From assembly GCA_008727115.1 (NCBI GenBank), contig CP044131.1, positions 3,906,001 to 3,970,000 on the forward strand: DNA of 64,000 nucleotides, given 5' to 3'. Under the pieces are notes generated by a model, which saw nothing but the letters and a program-made list of their open reading frames with translations, ran no database searches and was not told the origin of the DNA. Position 1 is the first letter of the stretch, and every line of letters starts with the position of its first letter. A program made the translations under genes and the position numbers. This document shows, piece by piece, positions 22,657-33,671 of the stretch. Source of the stretch: Comamonas testosteroni. Lineage in GTDB: Bacteria > Pseudomonadota > Gammaproteobacteria > Burkholderiales > Burkholderiaceae_C.

Positions 22657-24123
22657 TCAACGACGCCAGAATGCCGGTGACAGCAACGCCATGAAACTCA
22701 GTATCTCTAGCCGCCCCAACAACATGCCCAGAGTACACACCCATACTTGGAAGTCCGTCAACACCGTGTAGTTAGATGCAGGACCGACAGCACCCAAACC
22801 CGGCCCCATGCAATGCACACTGGCGAGCACAGCAGAGAACGCGGTCAGAGGATCAAGGTCCGTCAGCAAAAGCACCATGCTCAACACAATGACGGTGGCG
22901 CCATAGACCAGCATGTAGGCCAGCACCGAAAAAATCATCCGGTTATCCACCACCGCATCCCCCAGACGCACCGGCTGGACGGCGCGAGGATGAACAAGCC
23001 GCGTCATCTCACGTCTTGCCTGCTTGACCAAGATCAGCATTCGCACCATCTTGATGCCGCCCCCCGTGGAGCCAGCGCTGGTCGCCACGCCAGACAAAAG
23101 CAGCAGCAGAACAGGAATGAAGACCGGCCAGGATAGATAGTCCGTGGTCGAAAAACCAGTGGTAGTGGCTACCGATACGGTATGGAACATGCCATTGCGC
23201 AATGCATCCAGCGGCCCATAGACGCCTTTGACCCAGAGCAGGAATGCAACCAGCAACCCAGACCCGACAAGAGCCGCAATCGTGGCTCGCATTTCTGGAT
23301 CCCGCATGAAGCTGTCAATGCGGCCCTTGCGCATGGCCACAAAGTACAGCGCAAAGTTGCAGCTGGCCAGCAGCATGAACAGCAAAGCCGCAGCCTCCAG
23401 AAGCGGAGACTCGAAATAAGCAAAGCTGGCGTCATGGGAAGACAGTCCTCCCAGGCTCACCGTTGAAAACATGTGAATGAGTGCATCTAACGGCTGCATG
23501 CCGCACACCCAGAATGTCAAAAAGCAGCCAATGGAAAATAGCGCATAGACCCCCCACAGCCCCTTGGCCGTTTCCGTAATCCGCGGAGTGAGCTTGGTGT
23601 CCTTGACCGGACCTGCGGCCTCTGCCCTGAAGAGCTGAGCACCACCAACCCCCAGCAACGGAAGCACGGCTACAGCCAAGATCAGAATCCCCATACCTCC
23701 CATCCACTGCATGAAGGTACGCCAGACATTGATGGAAACGGGCAGCTGATCGAGTCCACTGAGCACCGTTGCGCCGGTCGTTGTCAGACCCGATACGGCT
23801 TCGAAATAGGCATGGGTAAAGCTGATGGAGATACCAACATGCCTCAGCCCCATCATCAGTGGGACCATGGCACACAGCGGCAACACCACCCAGACCAGCG
23901 TGACGAGAATCACGCCGTGACGCGGCTGCAGGTCTTGCTTGTAGCGGTGCAGCCCCCCCCACAGCAGCAGACCAACACCTACGGTCAAACCAATGGCCCA
24001 GGGGTAGATACGCCAGATGCCATCCTGCGTAAACCACGACACCCCAAAGGGCAGCAGCATGGCCCCTGCGAACAGGATCATCAGCATGCCCAGCACACGC
24101 AGGACAGGAAGCAAGTCTTTCAT
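22657..24123 (-). CDS. trkH: Trk potassium uptake membrane subunit TrkH
   Basis: 488 aa inner-membrane protein with the repeated M1-P-M2 architecture. Pore-lining loops are visible as GLTTTGATVL, TVSLGGLSSHD, VATTTGFSTTDY and HCMGPGLGAVGP, each with the glycine that sets K+ selectivity. It works with TrkA, whose gene ends 9 bp upstream, so the two form an operon. Length is normal. Confidence 0.97.
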   Translation of the reverse strand: MKDLLPVLRVLGMLMILFAGAMLLPFGVSWFTQDGIWRIYPWAIGLTVGVGLLLWGGLHRYKQDLQPRHGVILVTLVWVVLPLCAMVPLMMGLRHVGISISFTHAYFEAVSGLTTTGATVLSGLDQLPVSINVWRTFMQWMGGMGILILAVAVLPLLGVGGAQLFRAEAAGPVKDTKLTPRITETAKGLWGVYALFSIGCFLTFWVCGMQPLDALIHMFSTVSLGGLSSHDASFAYFESPLLEAAALLFMLLASCNFALYFVAMRKGRIDSFMRDPEMRATIAALVGSGLLVAFLLWVKGVYGPLDALRNGMFHTVSVATTTGFSTTDYLSWPVFIPVLLLLLSGVATSAGSTGGGIKMVRMLILVKQARREMTRLVHPRAVQPVRLGDAVVDNRMIFSVLAYMLVYGATVIVLSMVLLLTDLDPLTAFSAVLASVHCMGPGLGAVGPASNYTVLTDFQVWVCTLGMLLGRLEILSFMALLSPAFWRR

Positions 24124-24132
24124 GAAGCCGGC

Positions 24133-25593
24133 TCAGAAAAAGGTTGCGCTGACACGGAACAGATTTTCCACATTGCGCACCAGCCGCTTGTTGGGCAGGA
24201 AAAACACCACATGGTCTCCTGATTCAATCACGGTGTTGCTGCGTGGAATGATGACCTCGGTCTCCAAGGCAGTCCCCGCCACTTCCTCGCAAGTCTTGCC
24301 TTCGGGAATACCGCGCACGATCAAACCGATATGCACATCCTCGGGCAAACGCAGCTCCTCCACCTGCCGCCCCACAACACGTGAGCTTTTTCTGTCTCCA
24401 CGCGCCACAATCTCCAGCGCTTCGGCCACACCGCGGCGCAGGCTGTGCACAGCCTGCACATCGCCACGGCGTACGTAAGCCAGAAACTCACCCAGCATGG
24501 CCTGCGCAGGAGACAATGCAATGTCGATCTGCGTGCCGTGCATCAAATCCGCGTAAGCGCGGCGGTTGATCAGCGAAAGCACACGACGCGCGCCCATGCG
24601 CTTGGCCAGCAGGCTGGACATGATGTTGTCTTCATCATCGTCCGTCAAAGCCAAGAACAGATCGACCTCCTCGATTCCCTCCTCCTCCAGCACCCCTTCA
24701 TCCGTGGCATCACCCTCCAGCACCAGTACCTCCGCTGGCAGCTGGGAAGAGAGGCTCAGGCACTGCTGCTCGTTGTGCTCGATGATCTTGACGTGAAAAC
24801 GGCCAGGAGTCTGAGCCAGCTTCTTGGCCAAGCGCAGGCTGACCTGCCCCCCTCCCACGAGCATGATGCGATACACGGGCCGTGATGGACGCCCTTGCGG
24901 CAAGTTGATAGCTTTGAGCGCCTCTGAAACATGCTCGGTCGCAGCCAGCATGAACACCTCATCGCCAGGCTCGATACGCGTATTGCCATCACAGCGCACA
25001 AAGCGGTCAGGCTCATCCATGAAACGGCGGTAGATCGCCACAATGCGCATGGCCAGCTCAGGCATGCGCTCACGCACCTGAGCGATCTGCAGGCCCACAG
25101 CAGGAGCACCCGCACGTGCGCGCACCGAAGCAAGAGCGGCTCTCCCTCCCGCAAAGGCTCGCACCTGCATGGCCTCGGGGTACTCGATGAGCTTGCGAAT
25201 GTAGTTGGTGACGGATTCCTCAGGGCAGATGATGCGATCGACCGCAAAGCCCTCCTTGCCCAGCACCGGGTCGTCTACAGCAAAGCTGGAAGAACGAACG
25301 CGTGCAATACGGGTCGGAATATCGAAAACAGTTTGCGCAATCTTGCAGCAAACCAGATTCGTCTCATCCATGGAGGCACAGGCAATCAGCAGATCCGTGT
25401 CTTTGGCACCAGCCTCTGCCAGCACCTGCGGATCAATGCCGTTGCCAACCACGCCTCGCAGATCAAAGCGTGACTCCAGCTCGCGCAGAGCGCGCGCATC
25501 GGTGTCGATGACCGTGATTCCGTTTTGCTCGGACACCAGGCTTTCGGCCACACTTTGACCTACACGCCCGGCACCCAGAATAATGATTTTCAT
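24133..25593 (-). CDS. trkA: Trk system potassium transporter TrkA
   Basis: 486 aa peripheral cytoplasmic regulator of TrkH. It contains two RCK units. The first nucleotide-binding Rossmann motif is IILGAGRVGQS (3-13) and the second is MLVGGGQVSLR (244-254); in the second the usual third Gly is degenerate. Each is followed by a TrkA-C domain (about 140-225 and 400-480). It gates K+ flux in response to nucleotides. It is first gene of the trkA-trkH pair, 83 bp after proA. Confidence 0.97.
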   Translation of the reverse strand: MKIIILGAGRVGQSVAESLVSEQNGITVIDTDARALRELESRFDLRGVVGNGIDPQVLAEAGAKDTDLLIACASMDETNLVCCKIAQTVFDIPTRIARVRSSSFAVDDPVLGKEGFAVDRIICPEESVTNYIRKLIEYPEAMQVRAFAGGRAALASVRARAGAPAVGLQIAQVRERMPELAMRIVAIYRRFMDEPDRFVRCDGNTRIEPGDEVFMLAATEHVSEALKAINLPQGRPSRPVYRIMLVGGGQVSLRLAKKLAQTPGRFHVKIIEHNEQQCLSLSSQLPAEVLVLEGDATDEGVLEEEGIEEVDLFLALTDDDEDNIMSSLLAKRMGARRVLSLINRRAYADLMHGTQIDIALSPAQAMLGEFLAYVRRGDVQAVHSLRRGVAEALEIVARGDRKSSRVVGRQVEELRLPEDVHIGLIVRGIPEGKTCEEVAGTALETEVIIPRSNTVIESGDHVVFFLPNKRLVRNVENLFRVSATFF

Positions 25594-25676
25594 GGTGTTA
25601 TGGAAAGGGATCCAAGCTGCAGCATCAATTCAAAACCGAGAGAGCTGCGCCTGCGCAGCCTCTCGGCTGGCTGATT

Positions 25677-26957
25677 TCAGGAACGGACTTCGCCGTCGCC
25701 CAGAACCACGTATTTAAGCGAGGTCAACCCCTCGATGCCCACAGGCCCACGTGCATGAAATTTGTCGGTGCTGATGCCGATCTCTGCCCCCAGCCCGTAC
25801 TCAAAGCCATCGGCAAAGCGCGTGCTGGCGTTGACCATGACACTGGACGAGTCCACCTCGCGCAGAAACCTCTGCGCATGCAGATGGTTGGTGGTCAGGA
25901 TGGATTCCGTATGGTGACTGGAATATCTGTTGATATGGGCAATAGCCTCACCCACGCCTTCCACCAGCTTCACGCTGATGACGGGGGCCAGGTATTCTTC
26001 AAACCAGTCCTGCTCCACGGCCGCCACCAGCTTGGCATCCTTGACCGCCTGCAAAATTACCAGCGCCTCGGCATCGCAGCGCATTTCAACGCCCTTGGCA
26101 GCGTAGACAGCGCCAATCCGGGGCAAAAATTCTGCAGCAATTGACCTAGCGACGAGCAGGCTCTCGCTCGCATTGCAAGGGCTGTACTTGTTGGTCTTGG
26201 CATTGTCTGCCACCTTCACGGCCATGGCGACGTCGCAAGGGTCATCCACATAGGTGTGGCAATTGCCATCCAGATGCTTGATGACGGGCACCTTGGCTTC
26301 ACGGCTGATGCGCTCAATCAGGCCCTTGCCGCCACGGGGGATGATGACGTCCACATAGTCAGGCATGGCAATCAACTGACCAACGGCTTCGCGGTCCGTC
26401 GTCTCCACCAGCTTGACGCCGTCCTCAGGCAGGCCTGCTTCAGCCAGCGCCTGGGCAACCAGCTTGGCCAGCGCCTTGTTGGAGTCAATCGCTTCCGAGC
26501 CGCCGCGTAAGATGCAGGCATTGCCGCTCTTGATCGACAGGCTGGCTGCTTCGATCGTCACATTGGGGCGGCTTTCATAAATCATGCCGAACACGCCCAG
26601 AGGCACGCGCATCTGACCCACGCGGATACCGCTGGGCATTTGCTTGAGGCCGCTGATCTCGCCAATCGCATCGGGCATGGCCGCCAATTGTTCACAGCCT
26701 TCGGCACAAGTCTCCAGGACCTTGGGTGTCAGACGCAGGCGATCGACCATGGGAGCTGCCAGTCCGTTGGACACGGCGCGCTCCAAGTCGCGGGCATTGT
26801 CGATCTGCAGCGGCTCGACATTCTCGCGCAGCAGGCGGGCCAGCGCCTTGAGTGCTTTGTTTTTTGTAGCTGCAGACGCACGTGCCATCAGCGCAGAGGC
26901 GGCTTTAGCCTGTACACCAAGGTTGTGCATGTATTCGACGGTATTGAGCGCGTTCAT
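25677..26957 (-). CDS. proA: Glutamate-5-semialdehyde dehydrogenase
   Basis: 426 aa from the ATG at 26957. It reduces gamma-glutamyl phosphate with NADPH in proline synthesis. The aldehyde-dehydrogenase fold is evident: [20 protein letters not shown] (substrate region), the active-site Cys in [14 protein letters not shown], and [19 protein letters not shown] near the end. An ATG 45 bp upstream is possible but less family-like. proB is not in the window. It belongs to the leuS-lptE-holA-proA neighbourhood. Confidence 0.97.
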   Translation of the reverse strand: MNALNTVEYMHNLGVQAKAASALMARASAATKNKALKALARLLRENVEPLQIDNARDLERAVSNGLAAPMVDRLRLTPKVLETCAEGCEQLAAMPDAIGEISGLKQMPSGIRVGQMRVPLGVFGMIYESRPNVTIEAASLSIKSGNACILRGGSEAIDSNKALAKLVAQALAEAGLPEDGVKLVETTDREAVGQLIAMPDYVDVIIPRGGKGLIERISREAKVPVIKHLDGNCHTYVDDPCDVAMAVKVADNAKTNKYSPCNASESLLVARSIAAEFLPRIGAVYAAKGVEMRCDAEALVILQAVKDAKLVAAVEQDWFEEYLAPVISVKLVEGVGEAIAHINRYSSHHTESILTTNHLHAQRFLREVDSSSVMVNASTRFADGFEYGLGAEIGISTDKFHARGPVGIEGLTSLKYVVLGDGEVRS

Positions 26958-27063
26958 GGAGGGATTTTCGCCGAGATACGCAACTTGCGCAGACAAAGAC
27001 ATCACACAGGGTTTTATGAGACAAGAGCCACCTAAACTGGAGGCCACAACCACAAGGAGACTT

Positions 27064-27366
27064 ATGACCCATTCCCCCGACTTGATGGAGGCAGCGCGCC
27101 AGCTCCAGCAACTGCGCAGCGGCTTCGAGCAGCTCGCTCAAACCCAGATTACCGCCTCCGCCTTGGGACAACAGGCCCGTGCCGCGACCACACTGCTGCA
27201 GGCATTGCCGCCGCGCTATGGGGAAGTCCTGCTCAACCTGCTGGATCGACTCGAATCCAGCGCCCTGTTCACCGAGGAGAGCTGCTCATTCAGTCAGACC
27301 GACTTGCTGGACAACCTGCAGACCTGGGCGGACAAGGCACAGGCGCAGCTGGAGCAGTTGAGCTGA
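27064..27366 (+). CDS. Small helical protein of unknown function
   Basis: 100 aa from the ATG at 27064, preceded by AAGGAGA. The sequence is Leu/Gln/Ala-rich and almost certainly all helical ([19 protein letters not shown], then [11 protein letters not shown] and [16 protein letters not shown]), with no signal peptide or membrane helix. I do not recognise a family. It is divergent from proA and convergent with holA, so it interrupts an otherwise minus-strand group. The good ribosome binding site and the amphipathic pattern support a real gene. Confidence 0.7.
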   Translation: MTHSPDLMEAARQLQQLRSGFEQLAQTQITASALGQQARAATTLLQALPPRYGEVLLNLLDRLESSALFTEESCSFSQTDLLDNLQTWADKAQAQLEQLS

Positions 27367-27476
27367 TCAAGGCACAGTGCAAGAACTACTCAGCTCCTGT
27401 CCAAGGAGCCGCGAGCCAAGACGCCCCCAGTGCGGCTTCCTCCCTTTGAATGAAGAAAGGACAAGCGCGCAGAGCC

Positions 27477-28529
27477 TCAGGGCCTATTTCCTGCGGTCGC
27501 CAGCTGCATGGCCAGTTGGCGCAAGGCCTGCCAACTGTCGCGCGGCCAGCCTGAGCTGGGCAGGCCTTTGACAATGCCGTCCACCGCATGCGCCGCCTGC
27601 AGCAGCTCGGCTGCGCGCGCATCACTGACACGCGGCAGCAGCCGCTCCATCAGCCGCTCTTTCGGTCCCCAGATGCGATTTTCACGCAGCGCCATAGGCA
27701 AAGGCTTGCCACCAGCCATCGCATCTTTCACACGTTTGATGTTGCGAATATCCTCGGCCAGCGACCAGTGCACCAGCACCTCGGCCTCGCCTTCGGCTTG
27801 CAGCCCATCGAGCATGCGCATGGTGCGCGCCACCTGCCCGGACAGCACCGCTTCCGACAGCTTGAACACGTCATAGCGCGCCACGTTGAGCACGGCCTGC
27901 TCGACCTGCTCGAGGCTCAGTTCCCCTTCGGGGTGCAGCAGCGCCAGCTTTTGAATCTCTTGGTGCGCCGCCAGCAGATTACCTTCCACCCGGTCGGCAA
28001 AAAACTGCAGCGTGCGCTGGCCTTCCTCGCCCGCCGCCACGCGCTGGTTTTGCAGCGACAGCCGCTGTGCAATCCAGTGCGGCAGCGCAGCGCGCTCAAT
28101 CGGTTCGATCTGCAGGGAGACACCCTGAGCATCCAAGGCTGCAAACCAGGCTCCGGTCTTGGTAGCCTTATCCAGGCGTGGCAAGCTGATGATGGTCAGC
28201 GTGCTTTCATTGCCCTGAGCACTTTGCGCCAGCTGCTGCAGCGCCGCGCTGCCATCCTTGCCAGGCTTGCCGCTGGGAATACGGACTTCCAGAATCTGTT
28301 TGTCTGCAAACAGGCTCAGGGAACCACCCGCTGCCAGCACACCACTCCAGTCAAAGTGCGCACCCATGACGGTGTAGCTGCTGCGCTCGGTATAGCCCTG
28401 GGCGCGCGCCGTGGCGCGGATGGCATCTGCCGCCTCCTGCTGCTGCAAAGGCTCGTCACCATGCAACACATAAAGCGAACGCAAGCCCTTGGCCAGATGA
28501 GAGGAAAGCTGGTTCAGCGCAAGCTGCAT
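27477..28529 (-). CDS. holA: DNA polymerase III delta subunit
   Basis: 350 aa, the clamp-loader subunit that opens the beta sliding clamp. The N-terminal domain carries YVLHGDEPLQQQEAADAIRA (about 20-39), as in HolA. Middle and C-terminal regions include FFADRVEGNLLAAHQEIQKL and YDVFKLSEAVLSG, both typical. It follows lptE by 61 bp in the classic leuS-lptE-holA order. Confidence 0.96.
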   Translation of the reverse strand: MQLALNQLSSHLAKGLRSLYVLHGDEPLQQQEAADAIRATARAQGYTERSSYTVMGAHFDWSGVLAAGGSLSLFADKQILEVRIPSGKPGKDGSAALQQLAQSAQGNESTLTIISLPRLDKATKTGAWFAALDAQGVSLQIEPIERAALPHWIAQRLSLQNQRVAAGEEGQRTLQFFADRVEGNLLAAHQEIQKLALLHPEGELSLEQVEQAVLNVARYDVFKLSEAVLSGQVARTMRMLDGLQAEGEAEVLVHWSLAEDIRNIKRVKDAMAGGKPLPMALRENRIWGPKERLMERLLPRVSDARAAELLQAAHAVDGIVKGLPSSGWPRDSWQALRQLAMQLATAGNRP

Positions 28530-28556
28530 GAGTCTTTAGGCATCAAATATGCCGCG

Positions 28557-28590
28557 AACGCTTATCGATAAAGCGCAAGCAGCTATCAAA
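28557..28590. repeat. Short dispersed repeat family 2 copy
   Basis: AACGCTTATCGATAAAGCG followed by CAAGCAGCTATCAAA fills most of the lptE-holA gap and abuts the lptE stop. The first part forms a small hairpin. Confidence 0.7.
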
Positions 28591-29103
28591 TCAGGATATT
28601 TCCAGTGTCTTCACTGCACCCAAGCGGCGAATGATCTGCTGGACGATGTCATTGCGCATGTCCTTGTTCAGCATTTCTTCTTCCGAAGCTTTGGACAAGG
28701 CCTGTGTTTCGTTATAGGTCACGTTGCGCGTCTGGCGAATTTCCGTAGGTTCAATGATTTCATCTCCACCCGGTGTACGCAGTGAAAAGCGCACCGTCAG
28801 TCGCAAGTCGATTTCACGCACCTGGCCGGCCACATTGGAGCCGATGATGATGCGCTCAGCCCGCTCGCTGATGACTTGGCAGATTACCTCTGCAGTATCA
28901 GGCGATGCAGGATCCTTGACCACCGTGAGCTTGTCGCTGGCGGACTCCAGATTGCGGCGCAGCAAAGTACCGACCGGCGAGCCACGCCCAGCCTGCACAT
29001 AAATGGATCCAAACACAAAATTGGGTGCGCCGCGCAGGCGAAAACCACAAGCCCCGAGCAGAGGCGTCAAGGCCATGGCGGCCAGCAGCGTACGTTTTTG
29101 CAT
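28591..29103 (-). CDS. lptE: LPS-assembly lipoprotein LptE
   Basis: 170 aa from the ATG at 29103, with AAGGA upstream. The signal peptide ends in the lipobox LGAC (about 16-19), followed by the family hallmark CGFRLRG. LptE plugs the LptD outer-membrane barrel and helps deliver LPS to the surface. Its place between leuS and holA is the conserved one. The structured repeat upstream separates it from leuS. Confidence 0.95.
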   Translation of the reverse strand: MQKRTLLAAMALTPLLGACGFRLRGAPNFVFGSIYVQAGRGSPVGTLLRRNLESASDKLTVVKDPASPDTAEVICQVISERAERIIIGSNVAGQVREIDLRLTVRFSLRTPGGDEIIEPTEIRQTRNVTYNETQALSKASEEEMLNKDMRNDIVQQIIRRLGAVKTLEIS

Positions 29104-29190
29104 CAACGGTCCTTCAATTCAACGCCCGCGTGCCCCATGAATAGCAGCGGGTTCACAGCGTATGGCATCGCCCTTTTTGCCAAAAATACC

Positions 29191-29280
29191 GAGCAAGGGC
29201 CGCCCCGCAGCGAAGGTATTGTCCCCCTCCCGATGCAAAGCATCGAGAGAGGGGGAAGGCGCGAAAGCGCCTCAGGGGGT
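29191..29280 (-). repeat. Structured intergenic repeat family 1, copy 1 (after leuS)
   Basis: In the direction of leuS it reads CACCCCCTGAGGCGC, a hairpin, then TTCCCCCTCTCT paired to GGAGGGGGAC, then a GC-rich tail ending in TTGCTC. It begins 8 bp after the leuS stop. Other copies lie at 40195, 53016 and 62441. Confidence 0.85.
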
Positions 29281-29288
29281 GACTACGC

Positions 29289-31994
29289 TCACACCACAAT
29301 ATTCACCAGTCGACCTGGCACCACAATGATCTTCTTGGGGGCCTTGCCTTCGGCAAACTTCTGGTATTCCTCGTTGGCCAGCGCAGCCGCTTCGATAGTG
29401 GCCTTATCGGCCCCCGCTGCCACCAGAATCGCACCGCGCAGCTTGCCGTTGACCTGCAGCACCAGCGAGATCTCGTCCTGTACCAGCGCCTTCGGATCGA
29501 CCTGAGGCCATGCGGCATCCAGCAGATCACCCATATGGTTGGCATAGCCCAGCTCGCTCCACAACACATGGGCCAGGTGGGGTGTTGCGGGATACAGCAC
29601 GCGCAGCAGGATGCCAAAGCCTTCGATCAGGGCGACCTGGCCACCGGCTTCGTCGACGGCCTTGAAGTCTTCCAGCGCGTTGATCATCTTCATCGCACCA
29701 GACACCACGGTGTTGTACTGCATGCGCGAGTAGTCATAGTCCACCTGCTTGAGCACGTTGTGGATTTCCAGGCGCAGCGCCTTGGCGGCCTTGCCGAACT
29801 CCACATCATCCAGCGACTTGGCACCGGCCACGCCTTGCAGGGCTGCCGTCATATCCATGGCTGTCAGCTTCGCACCGAAGTTGTAGACACGGCGCAGGAA
29901 ACGGTAGCTGCCTTCCACGGCGGCATCGTTCCACTCCAGCGTCAGCTCGGGGGGCGAGGTGAACATGGTGTACAGACGGGCCGTGTCGGCGCCGTACTTC
30001 TCGATCAGCTCCTGCGGATCGATACCGTTGTTCTTGGACTTGGACATGGTGCCCACGCCCTCGTAGTCGATGGCCGTGCCCACGGGCAACAGGCCGTCGG
30101 CACTGTCCACTTCCACCTTGAGCTTTGCGCCAATGACCTTGCCGGTCTCGTCCGTCACATGCTCCACATCCTTGGGCCAGAAGTATTCCTTGGCGCCCTT
30201 GGCCGTGCGGCGGCTGTAGATGTGGTTGAGCACCATGCCCTGCGTGAGCAGCTTGGTGAAGGGCTCGTCGATCTTGACCAGGCCCAGGTCGCGCATGACC
30301 TTGGTCCAGAAGCGTGCGTACAGCAAGTGCAGGATGGCGTGTTCCACGCCGCCGATGTACTGATCCATGGGCATCCAGTAGTCGGCGCCGCCGGCCACCA
30401 TCTGCTCGCTGTTCTTGGCGTCGCAATAGCGCATGAAGTACCAGGACGAGTCCACGAAGGTGTCCATGGTGTCGGTTTCACGGCGCGCAGGCTTGCCGCA
30501 GCAGGGGCAGACCACGCCAGCATGGAAGGCTTCGCTCTTGACCAGCGGATTGCCCGAGCCATCGGGTACCAGGTCTTCGGGCAGCACCACGGGCAGGTCT
30601 TTTTCAGGCACGGGCTGGGCGCCGCAGTCTGCGCAGTGGATGATCGGGATAGGCGTGCCCCAGTAGCGCTGGCGGCTCACACCCCAGTCACGCAGACGCC
30701 AGGTGGTTTTCTTCTCGCCCAGGCCCTTGGCGGACAGCAGTTCGGCCACCTTATCCACGGCCTGGCCATGGCTCAAGCCGTCCAGCTCACCGGAGTTCAC
30801 ACAGACGCACTTTTGCTTGTCGCCATACCATTCCTGCCATACCTCCGTCGAGAAGCTCTCGCCCTCCACGGCCACGACCTGCTTGATGGGCAGTCCGTAC
30901 TTGTTGGCAAAGGCAAAGTCACGCTCGTCATGGGCAGGCACGCCCATCACGGCGCCGTCGCCATAGCTCATCAGCACATAGTTGCCCACCCACACCTCGA
31001 CTTGTGCGCCGGTGAGGGGATGGGTGACGAACAGGCCCGTAGGCTTGCCCAGCTTTTCCTGGGTTGCCAGCTCGGCTTCGGTCGTTCCGCCCTTCTTGCA
31101 CTCAGCGATAAAGGCCGCCAGCTCAGGCTGGGAAGCCGCTGCATGCTGCGCCAGAGGGTGCTCAGGCGCCACGGCGCAGAAAGTCACGCCCATGATGGTG
31201 TCGGCACGTGTGGTGAAGACATACATCTTGCCGTCACCAATCAGCTGACCGTCAGCGCCCTTGATGTCATGGTTGAAGGCAAAGCGCACGCCCGCTGACT
31301 TGCCGATCCAGTTTTCCTGCATCAGGCGCACCTTGTCGGGCCAGCCGTTCAGCGTCGCCTTCTCATTGCCGACCTGTACATGGTCCAGCAACTCTTGTGC
31401 GTAGTTGGTGATGGCCAGGTAGTAGCCGGGGATCTCGCGCTTTTCCACCAGCGCACCGGTGCGCCAGCCACGGCCGTCGATCACCTGCTCATTGGCCAGC
31501 ACGGTCTGGTCCACCGGGTCCCAGTTCACAACCTGGGTCTTGCGGTAGGCGATGCCCTTTTCCAGCATCTTGAGGAACAGCCACTGGTTCCACTTGTAGT
31601 AATCGGGATCGCAGGTGGAGATTTCGCGCGACCAGTCGATGGCTAGGCCCATGGCCTGCATCTGCTTTTTCATGTACGCGATGTTGTCGTACGTCCATTG
31701 AGCAGGCGGCACCTTGTTCTTCAGCGCCGCGTTCTCGGCAGGCAGGCCGAAGGCGTCCCAGCCCATGGGCATCAAGACGTTGTAGCCCTTCATGCGCAAC
31801 TGGCGCGTGAGCATGTCGTTGATGGTGTAGTTGCGCACGTGGCCCATGTGCAGCTTGCCCGAGGGGTAGGGCAGCATGGAGCAGGCGTAGTACTTGGGCT
31901 TGGACTGGTCTTCAGTGACGCGGTAGGCGTCCTTGGCTTGCCAATGGTCTTGCGCGGCGCGCTCGACCTCAATGTGGTTGAACTTTTCTTGCAT
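29289..31994 (-). CDS. leuS: Leucyl-tRNA synthetase
   Basis: 901 aa class I synthetase. The start at 31994 gives the usual [18 protein letters not shown]; the open frame extends upstream but without homology. The HIGH motif is in [14 protein letters not shown] (about 43-56), KMSKS in [13 protein letters not shown], and the CP1 editing domain is present (about 225-420, with [12 protein letters not shown]). A zinc-binding CxxC is seen in [14 protein letters not shown]. It is followed by lptE and holA. Confidence 0.97.
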   Translation of the reverse strand: MQEKFNHIEVERAAQDHWQAKDAYRVTEDQSKPKYYACSMLPYPSGKLHMGHVRNYTINDMLTRQLRMKGYNVLMPMGWDAFGLPAENAALKNKVPPAQWTYDNIAYMKKQMQAMGLAIDWSREISTCDPDYYKWNQWLFLKMLEKGIAYRKTQVVNWDPVDQTVLANEQVIDGRGWRTGALVEKREIPGYYLAITNYAQELLDHVQVGNEKATLNGWPDKVRLMQENWIGKSAGVRFAFNHDIKGADGQLIGDGKMYVFTTRADTIMGVTFCAVAPEHPLAQHAAASQPELAAFIAECKKGGTTEAELATQEKLGKPTGLFVTHPLTGAQVEVWVGNYVLMSYGDGAVMGVPAHDERDFAFANKYGLPIKQVVAVEGESFSTEVWQEWYGDKQKCVCVNSGELDGLSHGQAVDKVAELLSAKGLGEKKTTWRLRDWGVSRQRYWGTPIPIIHCADCGAQPVPEKDLPVVLPEDLVPDGSGNPLVKSEAFHAGVVCPCCGKPARRETDTMDTFVDSSWYFMRYCDAKNSEQMVAGGADYWMPMDQYIGGVEHAILHLLYARFWTKVMRDLGLVKIDEPFTKLLTQGMVLNHIYSRRTAKGAKEYFWPKDVEHVTDETGKVIGAKLKVEVDSADGLLPVGTAIDYEGVGTMSKSKNNGIDPQELIEKYGADTARLYTMFTSPPELTLEWNDAAVEGSYRFLRRVYNFGAKLTAMDMTAALQGVAGAKSLDDVEFGKAAKALRLEIHNVLKQVDYDYSRMQYNTVVSGAMKMINALEDFKAVDEAGGQVALIEGFGILLRVLYPATPHLAHVLWSELGYANHMGDLLDAAWPQVDPKALVQDEISLVLQVNGKLRGAILVAAGADKATIEAAALANEEYQKFAEGKAPKKIIVVPGRLVNIVV

Positions 31995-32293
31995 GTTGCA
32001 GTGCGGTGGCCGCCAGCCCCCACTGAGGGACCCGGCAAGGTAGAAATCTGAAATCAACCGGGATTTTAGGCTCCCGGCTCGCCTGCGCCGGTTTAGGTCC
32101 GCATGACCGCAAAACCCGCTGCGCCATCTGGCCCGCCCTTCCTGCACGCCAAACTCGGAAATCCAGCTTTGCGTAAGCTTGCGCGGCGCATGTGCTGTGC
32201 GCAATCTGCGCTGAACTTTTGCCCTGCATGTCACTCTGACGGGGCTATCGCCTGCCGGCCTGGCGAGCAGCTACCGTCTTTGTCCCCGCTGCC

Positions 32294-33610
32294 ATGCTTG
32301 CCCCCTTTCATTTTTTCAAGGAGCTTTTGTTGCTGTCCCGCTGGTCTTTTGTCTCCGAATGGAACCCCGCCATGCAAACGCTGGCCTCCCTGTGCGCACT
32401 GGCCCTGACGGCCCTGCTTGTCGGCGGACTGGCCCAGTGGCTGCTGCCCAAGGCCTTCCGCCGCATGCGGGACACGCTCAAGACCACCTGGGCGCAAATC
32501 CTCATGCACGACAAGGTGCTGCGCCGCATGGCCAGGGTCGTTCCGTCGCTGATCATCCAGTTTGGCGTGCAGGGCGTACCTCACCTGGAAGCCCGCTGGA
32601 CCACCTTGATCACCAATGGGGCAGTCGCCTTCACGGTCTACCACCTGGCTCGCGCACTGTGCGACCTGCTCAATGCCGCCAACGAGGCGCACGACAAGGA
32701 CGAACAACGCAAGGCGGCCCCTCAAACCCACTCCATCAAAAGCTATGTGCAGCTGGGCAAGCTGCTGATCTGCAGCTTCGCGGCCGTGCTGATCGTGGCC
32801 ACCTTGCTCAATCGCTCACCCTTGCTGCTGCTGTCTGGCCTGGGCGCCATGTCGGCCGTGCTGATGCTGGTGTTCAAGGACACCATCCTCTCCTTTGTTG
32901 CCGGTGTTCAGCTCAGCAGCAACGACATGCTGCGCGTCGGAGACTGGATCGAGATGCCCCAGGTCGGGGCCGATGGCTTTGTCATCGACATCGCACTCAA
33001 CACCGTCAAGGTGCAGAACTTCGACAAGACCATCACCACCATCCCCACCTGGCGCTTGATGACGGACAGCTTCAAGAACTGGCGCGGCATGTTCGAGTCG
33101 GGCGGCCGCCGCATACAGCGCTCGCTGTCCATCGATGCCCACAGCATTCACCTGCTCTCTGAAGAGGAGCGCCGTACGCTTTCCGGCATTGCGCTGCTGC
33201 GCGATTACTGGAGTGAAAAAACCGGCCTGCGCGCCGTGGATGATGCCCAGCCCGGCACCATCACCGCCCAAAGCGGCCACCTGATCGCTCCCGATCAGGT
33301 CAGCAATCTGGCGGCCTTCAAGGCCTACGCCTATGCCTATCTGCTGGCCCATCCGGGCATCCACCAAGGCCCCGGCATGTTCTTGCTGGCCCGCACGCTG
33401 GAGCCCTCTCCGCAGGGCGTTCCTCTGCAGCTGTACTGCTACACCAGAACCACCATCTGGGTGGAGTACGAAGCCATTCAGGGCGAGATCTTCGACCACC
33501 TGATTGCCATGCTGCCGCAGTTCGGCCTCAAGCTGTACCAGCGCTCTTCGGACTACGGCATGCACTACCCCATCCCCGGCTCCTTGAACAGCGATGTAGT
33601 AACCGGTTAA
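32294..33610 (+). CDS. MscS-family mechanosensitive channel (YbdG-like)
   Basis: 438 aa. Hydrophobic segments lie at about 27-50, 80-100, 110-125, 150-168 and 172-195. The MscS pore helix and beta domain follow ([20 protein letters not shown], then [18 protein letters not shown] and [16 protein letters not shown]). The insertion-bearing beta domain and long C-terminus resemble E. coli YbdG (MscM), which gives small-conductance osmotic relief. The gene stands alone, divergent from leuS. Confidence 0.93.
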   Translation: MLAPFHFFKELLLLSRWSFVSEWNPAMQTLASLCALALTALLVGGLAQWLLPKAFRRMRDTLKTTWAQILMHDKVLRRMARVVPSLIIQFGVQGVPHLEARWTTLITNGAVAFTVYHLARALCDLLNAANEAHDKDEQRKAAPQTHSIKSYVQLGKLLICSFAAVLIVATLLNRSPLLLLSGLGAMSAVLMLVFKDTILSFVAGVQLSSNDMLRVGDWIEMPQVGADGFVIDIALNTVKVQNFDKTITTIPTWRLMTDSFKNWRGMFESGGRRIQRSLSIDAHSIHLLSEEERRTLSGIALLRDYWSEKTGLRAVDDAQPGTITAQSGHLIAPDQVSNLAAFKAYAYAYLLAHPGIHQGPGMFLLARTLEPSPQGVPLQLYCYTRTTIWVEYEAIQGEIFDHLIAMLPQFGLKLYQRSSDYGMHYPIPGSLNSDVVTG

Positions 33611-33671
33611 CACCCGCCACCCAGCTTGCCCGCCCACAATGGTCTGCACCCAACACACAAGGAGACAGACC

